Assembly (NCBI RefSeq): GCF_002979775.1
Contig: NZ_PCPR01000002.1
Span: 248,001-312,000 of the forward strand
Source of the DNA: Arthrobacter sp. MYb23
GTDB lineage: Bacteria; Actinomycetota; Actinomycetes; Actinomycetales; Micrococcaceae
Direction of reading: 5' to 3'
DNA: 64,000 bases
Shown: piece by piece, positions 1-9,471 of the stretch
Numbering within the stretch: the first letter of the stretch is position 1
Layout of the letters: the number at the start of each line of letters is the position of its first letter
Position numbers and translations under genes: made by a program
The notes under the pieces: model-generated
Databases searched by the model: none
The model's input: only the letters and a program-made list of their open reading frames with translations
What the model was told of the DNA's origin: nothing

Positions 1-14
1 GTTGACGTGTTCAC
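1..14 (-). CDS. 5' tip of the next Tad-locus gene (cut by window edge)
   Basis: The tadB-like stop codon (11-13) overlaps a GTG on the minus strand at 12-14 in a GTGA arrangement, followed by open codons to the window edge. Tad loci usually place a second platform protein (TadC type) here. Only four codons are visible, so the identity is positional inference. Confidence 0.35.
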
Positions 15-865
15 CCGAAAACCCGCTCATCCTCTGGCAAGGCGCCGACGCGAAGCATCACGGAGTAGCAGAAAACAGAAACCAGGAGGCCTCCAAGCAA
101 CACCATGGCACCAAGGCCGGAGTTGAAAGCCAGCATGGCTTCAGGCCGGCTGGCCATGACCACTAAAACGATCCAGGGCGCAGCTACAGCAAGCCGAGCT
201 GCATTGATGGTCCACGACTGACGGGCTTCAAGCTCGCTGCGTGTCCGCGCGCTATCACGCAGGAAGCCCGACAAAGTTCCCAACATTCGCCCGAGGTCGG
301 AGCCACCAACTTCGCGGGTCATTCGCAAGGCCTCAATGATGCGGTCGGCCACGGGATCTGCAAGGCGTTCTTTGAGTTTGTTCACTGCGGCCTCAAAATT
401 ACCGGCGGCTCTGTAGTCGGCCCCGAAATCCAGGAACAACTCCCTTAATTCCTCAGGCCCGTTGTGTCCCAGCTGGATCAGCGCCTCCGGCAGTGCGAGG
501 CCGGCACGGATCGCGGAGCGCAAGTGGTCCACTACGTCCGGCCACAGCTGCCGTAGCGCATTCCTGCGCTTTCGCGCCCGCCAACGCACCGTTGCAAAAG
601 GAGTCCATGAACCGAAAAGTGCAAAACACAGGGCAACTGGCGGGGATCCTGTCAGGACATAGAACACAAGCAGCGCAAAGAGGCCAATTCCGGCGCAGGT
701 GAGTAGGAGTCCGCCACCGGAGACTTTCTCGATTCCTGCTGACATCAGAAGAAGGTCCAAGCGTCGGGGCCTCTTTCTTTTTGGCTCAGAAGGTGGTTGG
801 ACCCACGCGGACCACCACACGAGGAATACTCCTAGACCACCGACGACCCCGAGGAGCGGCGCCAT
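11..865 (-). CDS. tadB: TadB-like pilus assembly platform protein (T2SS F domain)
   Basis: A 284-aa inner-membrane protein of the type II secretion F / TadB family, which forms the platform that the CpaF ATPase drives during Flp/Tad pilus assembly. It has hydrophobic segments near residues 5-20, 50-72 and 75-90, a cytoplasmic helical domain at about 95-220 (residues such as LPEALIQLG and REVGGSDLGRML are typical of T2SSF), and two C-terminal membrane helices at about 225-275. Its ATG overlaps the cpaF stop codon by ATGA, so the two were translationally coupled. The prophage now separates it from the operon's upstream promoter by about 53 kb, so its expression should be reduced unless an internal or prophage promoter serves it. 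Confidence 0.85.
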   Translation of the reverse strand: MAPLLGVVGGLGVFLVWWSAWVQPPSEPKRKRPRRLDLLLMSAGIEKVSGGGLLLTCAGIGLFALLVFYVLTGSPPVALCFALFGSWTPFATVRWRARKRRNALRQLWPDVVDHLRSAIRAGLALPEALIQLGHNGPEELRELFLDFGADYRAAGNFEAAVNKLKERLADPVADRIIEALRMTREVGGSDLGRMLGTLSGFLRDSARTRSELEARQSWTINAARLAVAAPWIVLVVMASRPEAMLAFNSGLGAMVLLGGLLVSVFCYSVMLRVGALPEDERVFG

Positions 866-1209
866 CAGTTCGACTCCAGGAGGGCAGCGACGTCGAAGCC
901 TGCCCGGGCAAACTTTTCCGCTGCCGGCATGGAGTTGGCCCGCGGCTGTAGTTGCCCCGCAACCATTCCGAAGACACCAGAGGACTCGATGATCCCGTTC
1001 TCCACCCTGCTTCCCAGGGACAGGATTTCGGTCACTTGCCTGCGCCCGGTGGCATGGCGCCCGCAGTGCACCACGAGGTCGATGCAGGACGCGACAGTGG
1101 GCACTACGAAAGAACTCGAAATGTTCGCCCCGGCCAGGAGCGGGAGGGTGCAGATCTTAGTGACGGCGTCATGCGCGGAGTTTGCGTGCACGGTACACAT
1201 CCCGGGCAA
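865..1209 (-). pseudogene. cpaF: CpaF/TadA pilus ATPase, 3' fragment left of the prophage
   Basis: A 114-aa C-terminal piece of the secretion ATPase CpaF/TadA, beginning LPGMCTVHANSAHDAV and containing the conserved VHANSA stretch of type II/IV secretion ATPases. It starts exactly at the 15-bp att core, and its first residues continue the reading frame of the 5' fragment that ends at 54517 (...ALNSGLPGM). The joined protein would be about 430 aa, normal for this family. The fragment lacks Walker A and Walker B and cannot be an active ATPase alone. If the prophage excises, the gene is rebuilt. Confidence 0.9.
1195..1209. repeat. Prophage attachment site, left junction
   Basis: The 15-bp sequence ACACATCCCGGGCAA is identical here and at 54535-54549. 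It lies in the cpaF coding sequence at both ends and marks the point where host homology switches to phage DNA. A short core with flanking mismatches (G versus C just after it, then CCGGA again) fits serine-integrase crossover sites. Confidence 0.85.
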
Positions 1210-1289
1210 GCCGGAAATCGTTGAGTAACTACAAAGCCGCCGGTTCCTCTACGTCATTCTCGGCGCCTACACCGCAGCATGAGCCCGCG

Positions 1290-2210
1290 ATGAACGCAAA
1301 ACGATATATTGGCAGAATGAGCACACATTCGACTGGGACCGGCCCCAGTTCACCCTCTTGGCCCAGTGCCGATGAAGTCGGAAAGCAAGTCGTCCGAATG
1401 GAGCGGGAGGAAACATTTCTTGCATGGGTGGGTCGACGCGAGAAATTGATACGGATCGCAACAGAGGTGGATAAAGCACTTGTCGCTGCGTATAAGGATT
1501 TGCTCACCGAACGGGATCTGCACCCAGAGACGGTTGTGGAGGATCGAGAAGAGGCCGACAAGCTGGCGCGATTGCTTCAGCCCTCGGTTACCGTCATAGC
1601 TGGGAAGGGGCGCATCAAAAGGAGTGGCAATCTCGAGGCGATTCTAAATGATATGGACGCACGTGAAATCGAATGCATAACCATCGGCAACGGTGACCGT
1701 CACAGGTCACCAGGAACCCTCCCGGGGATCTTCATTCAATTTGGCGAAGAGGGCCCACGATTTCTCCTATTTGACCGCGATGTCGTGCAACTTAAGGTCA
1801 GTGGCCCTGACCGCCAGTGGATAGGCGGGGTCTTCGATAATCTCGCAACGGAGCTTCGCAAAGATGTGCCCTGGTGGGCACCGTTGCGGTCCACGTTTGC
1901 CGCCATTCTGATCGGATTGTTTGTTTTCGGCAGCGCGACTCAGTTGCTCTACACAATGACGCCGGAGCCGCCGCAGTCTGAGGACATAAACGCTGGCACT
2001 TTGATCATTTTGCGACTCATGACAGTTCTAATAATGGCCTTCGTGGGGTACATGATCGCGCGCCCCGCACTACGCCGCATATTTCCAGCAGTCGAAGTTC
2101 TGGAAGCCGGTGCAAGCCCACGTGGTCGTCAGGTGCTGGCAGTAACGGTCGGCATTCTATCCTTTGCGCTGGGCGTCGCCGGTGTAGTGCTGGGCGTCTT
2201 GGCCCTCTAG
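1290..2210 (+). CDS. Hypothetical protein with C-terminal membrane segments
   Basis: First gene inside the left end, about 306 aa. The frame is open upstream into the att core, but those codons have no plausible start; ATG 1290 or ATG 1317 is likelier, neither with a strong ribosome-binding site. A hydrophilic N-terminal domain of about 200 residues, rich in charged helices, is followed by three hydrophobic stretches (around PLRSTFAAILIGLFVFG, LIILRLMTVLIMAF and VLAVTVGILSFALG). It resembles no family I recognise. A cytoplasmic domain anchored by a C-terminal membrane bundle, beside other cargo genes, would suit a membrane-linked exclusion protein, but this is speculation. Confidence 0.7.
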   Translation: MNAKRYIGRMSTHSTGTGPSSPSWPSADEVGKQVVRMEREETFLAWVGRREKLIRIATEVDKALVAAYKDLLTERDLHPETVVEDREEADKLARLLQPSVTVIAGKGRIKRSGNLEAILNDMDAREIECITIGNGDRHRSPGTLPGIFIQFGEEGPRFLLFDRDVVQLKVSGPDRQWIGGVFDNLATELRKDVPWWAPLRSTFAAILIGLFVFGSATQLLYTMTPEPPQSEDINAGTLIILRLMTVLIMAFVGYMIARPALRRIFPAVEVLEAGASPRGRQVLAVTVGILSFALGVAGVVLGVLAL

Positions 2211-2278
2211 CCGTCATAAGCAGAGACGCCTTCCAAAGTCGTGCACGCCCGAACTACGTTGAAACGCAGCTCAGATTC

Positions 2279-3433
2279 CTAGGACCCCGACAGGTGCGGC
2301 GGGGGTCCGAACTCGCCAATCACCCTTTCCCACATCTCCCCTGGGTTGAAGGCCATGAGATTGTCGGGCAACTCCGCCTCCTGTCCCTGACGCATAGTTT
2401 CAAGGGAGATCACGAAGTAGAGGTAGAAGATGCCCACTCCCCGAGGAAAAGCTGTTGCACGAGTAGCGGCCCTCGCGAGAGGCGTCTCTGAGTCCTGGTC
2501 CGTGCGCTTCAGCCAAAGGGCGACGAAAGCGTGGATGTGTCTCGCCCATTGATAAATAGCGATCCGAACATCGTCGATGGTGCGCAACCGCAGTTGTCGT
2601 AGTTGTCGAACCCGATGCTCAACGGTCAAATTGTCCGCGAAGGTGTCAAGGAGGACTACATTCGCAATGTCTGCAAGCGCTTTATCCAGACCTTCAATTG
2701 TTGAATCTTTTCTAATGATCGACGACAACGTAGCGACATCCAGATCCATATCCTTATCCGCCGACCTACTTTCAGCGGCCCTGTCGGCCCGCTCCTCGTA
2801 GGTGTTCAGCTCTTTGCGCAGAGACTGGAACTCATAGTCCACAAGTTCCAACACTCCGGCCAGCATCGAGAATCTGCGCCGCATTGGCTCTGGTATTGTC
2901 TCCGCCTTGTACCCGATATCGTGCTCGATCTCAGCCCATGCATGCTGCAGCACGGTGCGAATCTGCACTTCAAACCGCAAGTTCTTGAACCGTGCGTACT
3001 CCGCCAGAGTCGCCCGCTCGTCGCCTAGCCACGCAACACGGTGAACAGAGCGGTAGCCAAACTCTTTAGGCCCCAGTTTGTCCTTCTTGTCTTCAGACTT
3101 GTTTGGGTCAGGGCGGAACTCCTCATCGATGATCCCCGCCACTCGCTCAACTTCTTCGGCGAAGTAGCAGGTGATTCTCAGTCCCAACAAATCGTGGAGG
3201 TCTTCGTATCCTCCATAGGTCCCATCCGAAGTATCGACCTTCAGCCTGGCGCTTCTCTCTGCCTTCACCCGATGATCGATGGTGTGAACGTCAACACCAT
3301 GGTGCTTGAGCGTCTCCCTTAGCAACCCCTTAAGAGCGGAGCCAAATTCCTCCATCCCCGCCACGGCATCCGCATAACTGCTCAACTTTGCCCCCTGTTT
3401 TCCCATGGAATTGAGGATAGCCCGCATTAGCAC
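2279..3433 (-). CDS. RelA/SpoT-domain nucleotide pyrophosphotransferase-like protein
   Basis: A protein of up to 384 aa with a RelA/SpoT synthetase domain in its first half. Visible family motifs are GYEDLHDLLGLRI (metal/substrate region), FGYRSVHRVAW (the GYRSxH guanine-stacking Tyr motif) and FEVQIRTVLQHAWAEIEHD (the ExQIRT signature). There is no HD hydrolase domain. The C-terminal half (about 200-384) is helical and unassigned. The family transfers pyrophosphate from ATP to GTP/GDP or, in toxic small alarmone synthetases, to tRNA. Prophage-borne members are known to block superinfecting phages. The start may be GTG 3433, ATG 3427 or ATG 3406. It is divergent from the PIN gene at 3644. No clear antitoxin partner is visible. 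Confidence 0.85.
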   Translation of the reverse strand: MLMRAILNSMGKQGAKLSSYADAVAGMEEFGSALKGLLRETLKHHGVDVHTIDHRVKAERSARLKVDTSDGTYGGYEDLHDLLGLRITCYFAEEVERVAGIIDEEFRPDPNKSEDKKDKLGPKEFGYRSVHRVAWLGDERATLAEYARFKNLRFEVQIRTVLQHAWAEIEHDIGYKAETIPEPMRRRFSMLAGVLELVDYEFQSLRKELNTYEERADRAAESRSADKDMDLDVATLSSIIRKDSTIEGLDKALADIANVVLLDTFADNLTVEHRVRQLRQLRLRTIDDVRIAIYQWARHIHAFVALWLKRTDQDSETPLARAATRATAFPRGVGIFYLYFVISLETMRQGQEAELPDNLMAFNPGEMWERVIGEFGPPPHLSGS

Positions 3434-3643
3434 GCCAACGTGATCACGACTGAGCTGGACGGGTTGTCGGGCGCCAACCCGGGGTAGCTTAAAGCACAGT
3501 GCGAGTCCGGCACCTTAGGATGCTTCTTCAACCGAATGGGCACTATGCCGATAATGTAGCAACCGCACGGCGTCATCCTGGCTCGTGACAACTCATAGGT
3601 AATGCACAAGGGAGCCTCGCTGGTGAAGGGGCAGATCGAGGAT

Positions 3644-4885
3644 ATGAAAACGAACCAAGCGCCCGTGTCTGTCGATAACCCCACGGCAGTGGTAGTGGAC
3701 ACCAATGCCTTTCACCAGGGAAAGCTAACTCAAGGGGCCATAAGGTCACTTGAGACGCTCACGGACCTGGGCCTACATGTAATCGTTCCAGACATCGTTT
3801 GTCGAGAACTGGCTAGCCACGCCTGGCAGGACTATCAGCAGGCAAAGGAACTCCTCCATTTGTCCGACATAGGTGTGGAGGGAATTGAAACTGCGGAGAA
3901 GATATACAACAACTTCGTCAGCAAGATCAGAGGGACGGGGGCTTCGGTGGGCGAATCCCCCCACGACTTCTATCGGAACAGCATTCATGCGCAGATACTA
4001 AGGACCCCTCCCGCGTCGGCCAAAGGTGACGTCACCACGGGGGCGGTGGACTTCATGGTCTACTGCCACGCCTTCGAAGCGACGGGTCGTTTCGCTACAG
4101 TCGCTGTCGTCACTTCTGACAAGGTGCTCCGAAACTCTCTGGCAGGGAAGCCGGGCATTCAAGTGTTCGCTGACTTCGCAACCGTGCGGAAGGGCGGTGT
4201 GTCTCACATGCGTCTGGGCATCCAGGAGGTCTTAGAGCCGCTGAGCTATCTTCTATCCAAAGACTTCCAAGAAAATATTTCGAAGGAAGTCCTCTCAAGT
4301 GAACCCACGCCTCTGAGTGTTGTTGGCGTTGGGGACATCTTGCGCCTAAATGAGACCGACCTCATCGCCTATGTGGATCTTGAAGTACCCACCTACCTGA
4401 GTAGCACGGGTGAATTTCTCGGTAGAAACGTAGAGCGCTGGCAGGTCACGCTGGCCGGTGCAAGCTATGCAATCGGCAACACTAGCCGAATCAGCACTGA
4501 TGCAGTGTCGCTATGGAGTCCCGACATCATCCACATTGACGATTACCTCTCCACGGAGCTGAGCATGATTCCCTCAGTGCTCAGGCCAGTGCCTCACTCT
4601 GACTTCGTGAATGACCAAAAGACCCCCGTCACATACTCAGATAACACCGGTTCCAATGTGGAGTTTTTCCTGGGCGAAAACTGTCTCGCTTCAGTCCAAC
4701 ACTCTCAGTTCACTGTGGCGCACGAGTACGAGCATGACGGTGACAAGTACATCGAAAATAGGCTGTATACCGACATCTCAGTAACGGATGATGGGCTGAA
4801 AGCAACGCGCCTGTCCAAAGGTATGCTCGCGCGCCTCGTTACGACAAAGGCCTTGGAGCTTTTACGCCAGTGCTACGAAGACTGA
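3644..4885 (+). CDS. PIN-domain protein with long uncharacterised C-terminus
   Basis: About 413 aa from ATG 3644, preceded by GATCGAGG; an in-frame ATG at 3602 would add 14 residues but has a poorer site. The N-terminal 180 residues look like a PIN nuclease: AVVVDTNAFH (first Asp), IVPDIVCRELASHAW (conserved Glu), GAVDFMVYCHAFE and VAVVTSDKVLRN (late Asp). The remaining 230 residues are acidic, beta-rich in appearance and not recognised. PIN proteins are metal-dependent RNases, often toxins or defence nucleases. The extra domain could sense a trigger. It stands alone between the RelA/SpoT and HEPN-type genes; no small antitoxin-like partner is seen. Confidence 0.75.
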   Translation: MKTNQAPVSVDNPTAVVVDTNAFHQGKLTQGAIRSLETLTDLGLHVIVPDIVCRELASHAWQDYQQAKELLHLSDIGVEGIETAEKIYNNFVSKIRGTGASVGESPHDFYRNSIHAQILRTPPASAKGDVTTGAVDFMVYCHAFEATGRFATVAVVTSDKVLRNSLAGKPGIQVFADFATVRKGGVSHMRLGIQEVLEPLSYLLSKDFQENISKEVLSSEPTPLSVVGVGDILRLNETDLIAYVDLEVPTYLSSTGEFLGRNVERWQVTLAGASYAIGNTSRISTDAVSLWSPDIIHIDDYLSTELSMIPSVLRPVPHSDFVNDQKTPVTYSDNTGSNVEFFLGENCLASVQHSQFTVAHEYEHDGDKYIENRLYTDISVTDDGLKATRLSKGMLARLVTTKALELLRQCYED

Positions 4886-5267
4886 CGTCCTTTTCAGGGG
4901 GTTACTGAGACTGGGCGCTCACCACGCGAGAGGCGCACTTATCGTGCGCAGCTCCCGCAATGAGTGCTCTCATGCGCTCCCACCTCGGACGTGTCAAGTG
5001 TACAAATCACGGCCCACGCAGGGGGCTCCTACGAAGCCGGCCTTCGGATTGCTCTACCCACAACGGGTGGCCGGCAGGGAGCCAATGGTCGTCATGGGCG
5101 GCAGATGCGCCGATGCCCATGCTGAGGTCAACCGCCAAACGCACCCGCCTTCTACGGTTTTCGGACTGGTGCAAAGAACCCGCATATAGAGCAGCTGGAT
5201 CGGGCTGAGATCATCGATACGATAGCTTGAACCGTAAGGGCACGGTCGGCACGGCAACTTTGGCACT
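4886..5267. other. Intergenic, no convincing gene
   Basis: About 380 bp between convergent genes. Two short plus-strand frames are open here but have no ribosome-binding site, compete with each other and show no recognisable motif. No strong terminator hairpin stands out. Confidence 0.5.
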
Positions 5268-6881
5268 CTAACTATCCGGAATCCCCCTAATTAGAATCTC
5301 GGCGCCACGAGACGCCGAATCCTTATGGTTTCGGAGCGACTCGGATTCCAGCACTCGCCGCCATGCTGCAATCGAGTACTGAACTGAGTCCTTCCAATAT
5401 TCGAAAGCAAGTGCGTATGGGAACGTGTCGGCCCCACCATGCACGAGTCTGCTTCGCTTTTCATACATCTTCTTTGCTCTCTTGAAGAACCCGACTCTTT
5501 CGTCGGGATCATTGGGGTGCAGGACGTGCGCAAGAGAACCGCACACTCGTAGCATGGTCTCGCCGGCTGCGCCGAAGAGGTTCTCCCAAACTATGACCGC
5601 GTCAATAAAGCCGTCATACGGGTGGTGCCTCTCGTTCACGGCAGAGATGAGCCGCTCTTGGCCCGTATAGAGGGCCTCGGGCGCCTTTGCGACCAGCTCG
5701 TACCAATGGTCAATTGGAGCCTCGTCTATCTCCTCAAGCGCACGGGAGAAGTACAGCGTAGGTCGCCACGGCGACGTCGCCTGGCTTTGGACGTGTCCAG
5801 ATTGGCCGGGATTCGACCAAGTGAGGAATGATTGGCCTACGGCCAACGTTTCGCCTTCTTTAGAACTCAAGAGCACAGCCATGCGTGCATGGCTTATCTT
5901 GCGCAGTAGTGCTTCCTGGAACTCAGTACTCGTGGAGAGCATAGATTCAACAGGCTCCGTAATGCCATCACTGCTCGCCGCAATTTCCATCATGCGGACT
6001 TGAATAGGCACTTCGAGAACAACTGAGTCGCTGGCCCAATGCCCGACGAGCGTACTCTCGGGGCAAGTCTGCCGTCTTAGCGTGCACTCTCCCAGCTTTA
6101 TCTCATGCACCCCCTCGCCGAGAGTGACACCCGGACAGCCCGCGATCGCTTGTAGGGTTGCTTCTTTCCTCTGAGCCAAGTTCCGAGTCGTGGCTAGAGT
6201 GTCGCGGACTGACTCGACATACGACTCTAGCTCCGTTTTTTCGGGCCTCAGGGCACCATTCGCCTTCCTCAGAATTGTTGCTACCAGTGTGGCAAATTCG
6301 ATTGAACCGCGGCTTCCGTCACTCCAGCGCATATATGACTGGAGGCCGTTCGGATCTGCTGGGTTCGGATTCGGGTCGCTGGTGAACTTTGCTTGCGGAA
6401 AAAGCCCCATGAGTGGCTCGTTGGGCTGAAAAATCAGATCGTTCGCTTTTTGCCTGAGCGGATGAGAATAGACCTGGCCAGCAAGCACCATGGTCGACTC
6501 AGGTCCGGAGCCGAGCAGGTGCAAAGGGAACGCATCAATGGCCAGTCCCGAGACGACTTCTTCCAGCGGGTCAGTTGCCTCAGTGATTGGCACCGGCCCT
6601 CCAGACTTTAGATGAAGTTCCGTAGCCCAACTGTGACCCAACTCGGGGTCGTAACTACAGAATCTCGTTGCAAGGTCTTGCGTGCGAAGGACTCCTGATC
6701 GTCCCTGACGGTGCCCATCGCCGGCTCGGTCAATAACGACGGCCGCCAACTCGAGTTGCTTCGGCGAAAACTCAGAGGCAGACCAAACGTTGTCAACGCC
6801 GAGAAGGAATCTCACCAGCGGCTCGCCGAGGTACACAACCAATTGCTGCCAGGCAGCAACGTTCAATATCGATGGGCTCAA
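5268..6881 (-). CDS. Large protein with C-terminal HEPN-like domain
   Basis: A 537-aa protein. Near residue 476 it has RSRLVHGG, an R-x4-H motif typical of HEPN ribonucleases, inside a helical region whose layout resembles Apea-like HEPN domains (WENLFGAAGETMLRVCGSLA, then FFKRAKKMYEKRSRLVHGG). The first 400 residues are of mixed composition with no motif I recognise and may be a sensor or binding region. HEPN domains with R-x4-H cut RNA in many abortive-infection and toxin systems, so a defence role fits the neighbourhood. The start is the first ATG of the frame. There is no obvious partner gene; a 350-bp upstream region divergent from 7238 should hold its promoter. Confidence 0.65.
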   Translation of the reverse strand: MSPSILNVAAWQQLVVYLGEPLVRFLLGVDNVWSASEFSPKQLELAAVVIDRAGDGHRQGRSGVLRTQDLATRFCSYDPELGHSWATELHLKSGGPVPITEATDPLEEVVSGLAIDAFPLHLLGSGPESTMVLAGQVYSHPLRQKANDLIFQPNEPLMGLFPQAKFTSDPNPNPADPNGLQSYMRWSDGSRGSIEFATLVATILRKANGALRPEKTELESYVESVRDTLATTRNLAQRKEATLQAIAGCPGVTLGEGVHEIKLGECTLRRQTCPESTLVGHWASDSVVLEVPIQVRMMEIAASSDGITEPVESMLSTSTEFQEALLRKISHARMAVLLSSKEGETLAVGQSFLTWSNPGQSGHVQSQATSPWRPTLYFSRALEEIDEAPIDHWYELVAKAPEALYTGQERLISAVNERHHPYDGFIDAVIVWENLFGAAGETMLRVCGSLAHVLHPNDPDERVGFFKRAKKMYEKRSRLVHGGADTFPYALAFEYWKDSVQYSIAAWRRVLESESLRNHKDSASRGAEILIRGIPDS

Positions 6882-7237
6882 GTGCTATCCAATCCAGAGG
6901 AAACTGTGGCCCCCGCCTGCATGCGTCAAGGAAGCCGGCAACTCGGAGAGACCCTCACACATGATATGCACTAAGTCGACAAGCAACCGTTGAAAACACC
7001 TAGGGACGTGCTGGCGTATCCCATCCGAGAGTTAGCTCAATTCCGTCGCACTGTTTCCCACTCAGACCCGACTATCCGCCAGGGCCGTCGATGACGCTAA
7101 AGAAGGGCCATGTTTCGGTTGTAGCTGCCCCGAAATCCACGCGGTTTCGTCGCAAACAAGGGTTTTGTTGCCCGGCGGCTAACCCCACGTCCTTGGTGCC
7201 CTTATGATTGGTGCGGCTTTGCGTCTAATGGGGAATC
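6882..7237. other. Divergent intergenic region
   Basis: 356 bp between the minus-strand HEPN-type gene and the plus-strand acyltransferase remnant, so it must hold promoters for both. I see no clear -35/-10 pair with good spacing and no gene with a ribosome-binding site. Confidence 0.4.
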
Positions 7238-9405
7238 ATGACAACAATGAAGATCGGTTCGCGTGCGCCCAAAAGTGCCCGAGCAAAAACTGGAAAGGGG
7301 CCGGGGCGGACCCGCCTCCGTCCAGACATCCAGGGCCTGCGGGCATTTGCCGTCATTGTCGTCATCTCCGATCACTTGCTTCGGTGGCCCTCTGGCGGCT
7401 TCATTGGCGTTGACATCTTTCTCGTCACTTCAGGATTCGTCATCACGGCCAGCCTGCTGCGTGAGCACGACAAAACAGGCCATATCTCCTTCACAGGCTT
7501 TTGCAAGCGACGCATCAAGCGAATAATGCCAGCATCAACATTGACGCTGACTGCCACCGTGATCGCCGCATATTTCCTCTTTGGACCGGGAAGGTTCCTG
7601 TCCACAGTCAGCGATTCCCTCTGGGCGCTGTTCTTCTCAGCCAACTGGCATTTCGCGGCCGCTGGCACAGACTACTTCCAAGCCGCTGGCCCAGTCTCGC
7701 CAGTCCAGCACTTCTGGTCTCTGTCCGTTGAAGAGCAGTTCTACTTCGTTTGGCCGTGGCTTCTTCTGGGTATCTTCGCTTTAATGGCCAAGGCCGGCAG
7801 GGCGGGCAGCAGCAAAACAGTCGCCGGAGTCTGCGTGTTCCTAGTATGCGCGGCCAGCTTTAGCTGGGCCATGCACGAGTCAGCCACAGCTCCAACAACC
7901 GCGTACTTCTCGACGTTCACACGCACGTGGGAGCTAGGCGTTGGAGCGCTCCTGGCTGTACTCGCGCCGCTGGCCCTTCGCATCCCGTCCGGAATTCGAC
8001 CTTTCCTCGCGTGGGTCGGAATCGCCGGAATGGTGGCCTCCCTCTTCCTCATCTCTAACAGTTCCGTCTTCCCTGCCCCGTCCGGGGTGCTTCCGGTCAT
8101 CTCTGCAGCCCTGTTCATCCTTGCCGGGACCGGCGCGTCAGAACACCGAGGCATTACCCCCTTCACCAATCCGGCCAGCAGATACCTGGGAGACATCTCG
8201 TACTCTGTACCTCTGGCATTTCCCTGTGATTATCTTCGCGGAATCCCTGTTTCCGGAGCATGACGCCAGCTTCTTCTTGGGCGTCACCGTGGTCATTTTC
8301 GCCGTGTCCGCTTATGCGCACCACCCCGTAGAGGACCCGATCAGGAAGTCAGGCTGGCTTGGCGGAGCAAGACGAAAGAAGGATCGTCAGCCACTCAAGG
8401 CGTCCTACAAACTGACGGCCCTAAGCCTTCTGGCTGTAGTCTCGCTGACTACAGCGGCCTCAGTTCTAGTCCGCCCTGCAGGTCAAGTGGATTACGTGGC
8501 AACGCCGAAAATCACAGCATCCGGATCGGCGGCCGCTTCAAACACTGACGCCAGCACTGCTGCTGGCCAACTCTCGCTCAAGATCCAATCCGCTCTTACC
8601 ACCCCGGAATGGCCAACTTTTGATCCCGGGATCGAGAACATGGCCGATCAGCGAGTGCCGCAGTGGACAGAAAACGGATGCCTAGACGTCTCCGACGAGA
8701 ACATCGACAAGTGCGTTTACGGCGCCGTCGATTCCCAGAAGATAGCCGTCGTTGCGGGAGACTCAATCGCCACCAGCTGGCTGCCGGCAATCATCGGCGC
8801 GCTCGAGCCCAGCGGCTACCGCATCCAAGCGATAACGAAGCAAGGCTGCCCGATCGCGCTTACAAAGGTCTACCCCAGCCAGACGAGCACAGTACCCTAT
8901 GACGCATGCACCGACCACCAGGCATGGGCCACACAAAAGATTAATGAGATCAGCCCGGAGCTCATAATCCTTTCCGACTCTGCACTGTCCCTGGAGCGGC
9001 TCGTCAGCAAGGCCTCAGGAACAGCTCGCAGGACGAATGGGCCGCCGCCTATGGAAGCGCCCTAGACTCCCTGCCAAAGGCTTCAAAGATCGTTTCGCTT
9101 ATGCCGCCCCCGGCGCCAGAAACATGCAGGAGTGCTACACCCCTGTGTCACGGCCCTCGGACTGCACTGCCGTCGTCAGCCCCGAATGGGAGATGCTCAA
9201 AGCTGCCGAGTCTACGGTTGCGGCGACCAAAGCGGCTGTGTTCGTGGACACGAAACCTTGGTTCTGCGTCCAAGACGCCTGCCCGTCCTTCGCAGGAAAC
9301 CGCGCGATCTTTGCAGACCCCGGTCACCTAACCGGGGCTTTCAGCGCAGAGCTGGCGCCGGTCATGGCGGAGGCTCTCAATAAGGCTCAAATGCCGGGCA
9401 ATTAG
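7238..9405 (+). pseudogene. Acyltransferase-3/SGNH protein, broken by several frameshifts
   Basis: Reads as the same protein type as the intact gene at 43668-45803: LRPDIQGLRAFAV, WPSGGFIGVD, GPVSPVQHFWSLSVEEQFYF and multiple membrane helices, then an SGNH part (VVAGDSIATSW). The frame breaks near 8205 (DISYS continues as LYLWHFPV in another frame; TACTCT looks short of one CT pair). It breaks again near 9015-9035, and again near 9107-9120 before the C-terminus FVDTKPWFC...CPSFAG. At least three shifts across otherwise recognisable sequence indicate decay, not one assembly error. The intact enzyme would transfer acyl groups to cell-surface glycans. Confidence 0.85.
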
Positions 9406-9471
9406 GGCGGCCTGAGGTGCTGCGAACCAGGAGCGTAACCTGAAACTTCGTGCCCAAAGGATAATGTTTGA

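Noticed and set aside
1182..1289. Extended start of the first prophage gene inside the att core
   Set aside because: The extension reads through the host-phage junction and cannot have been part of the phage gene before integration.
3427..3705. 92-codon minus-strand frame between the RelA/SpoT and PIN genes, considered as an antitoxin
   Set aside because: It lies mostly antisense to the PIN gene's 5' end, has no ribosome-binding site and odd composition; not supported.
4944..5208. Two overlapping plus-strand frames of about 80 codons
   Set aside because: They compete for the same DNA, have no binding site and no recognisable motif.
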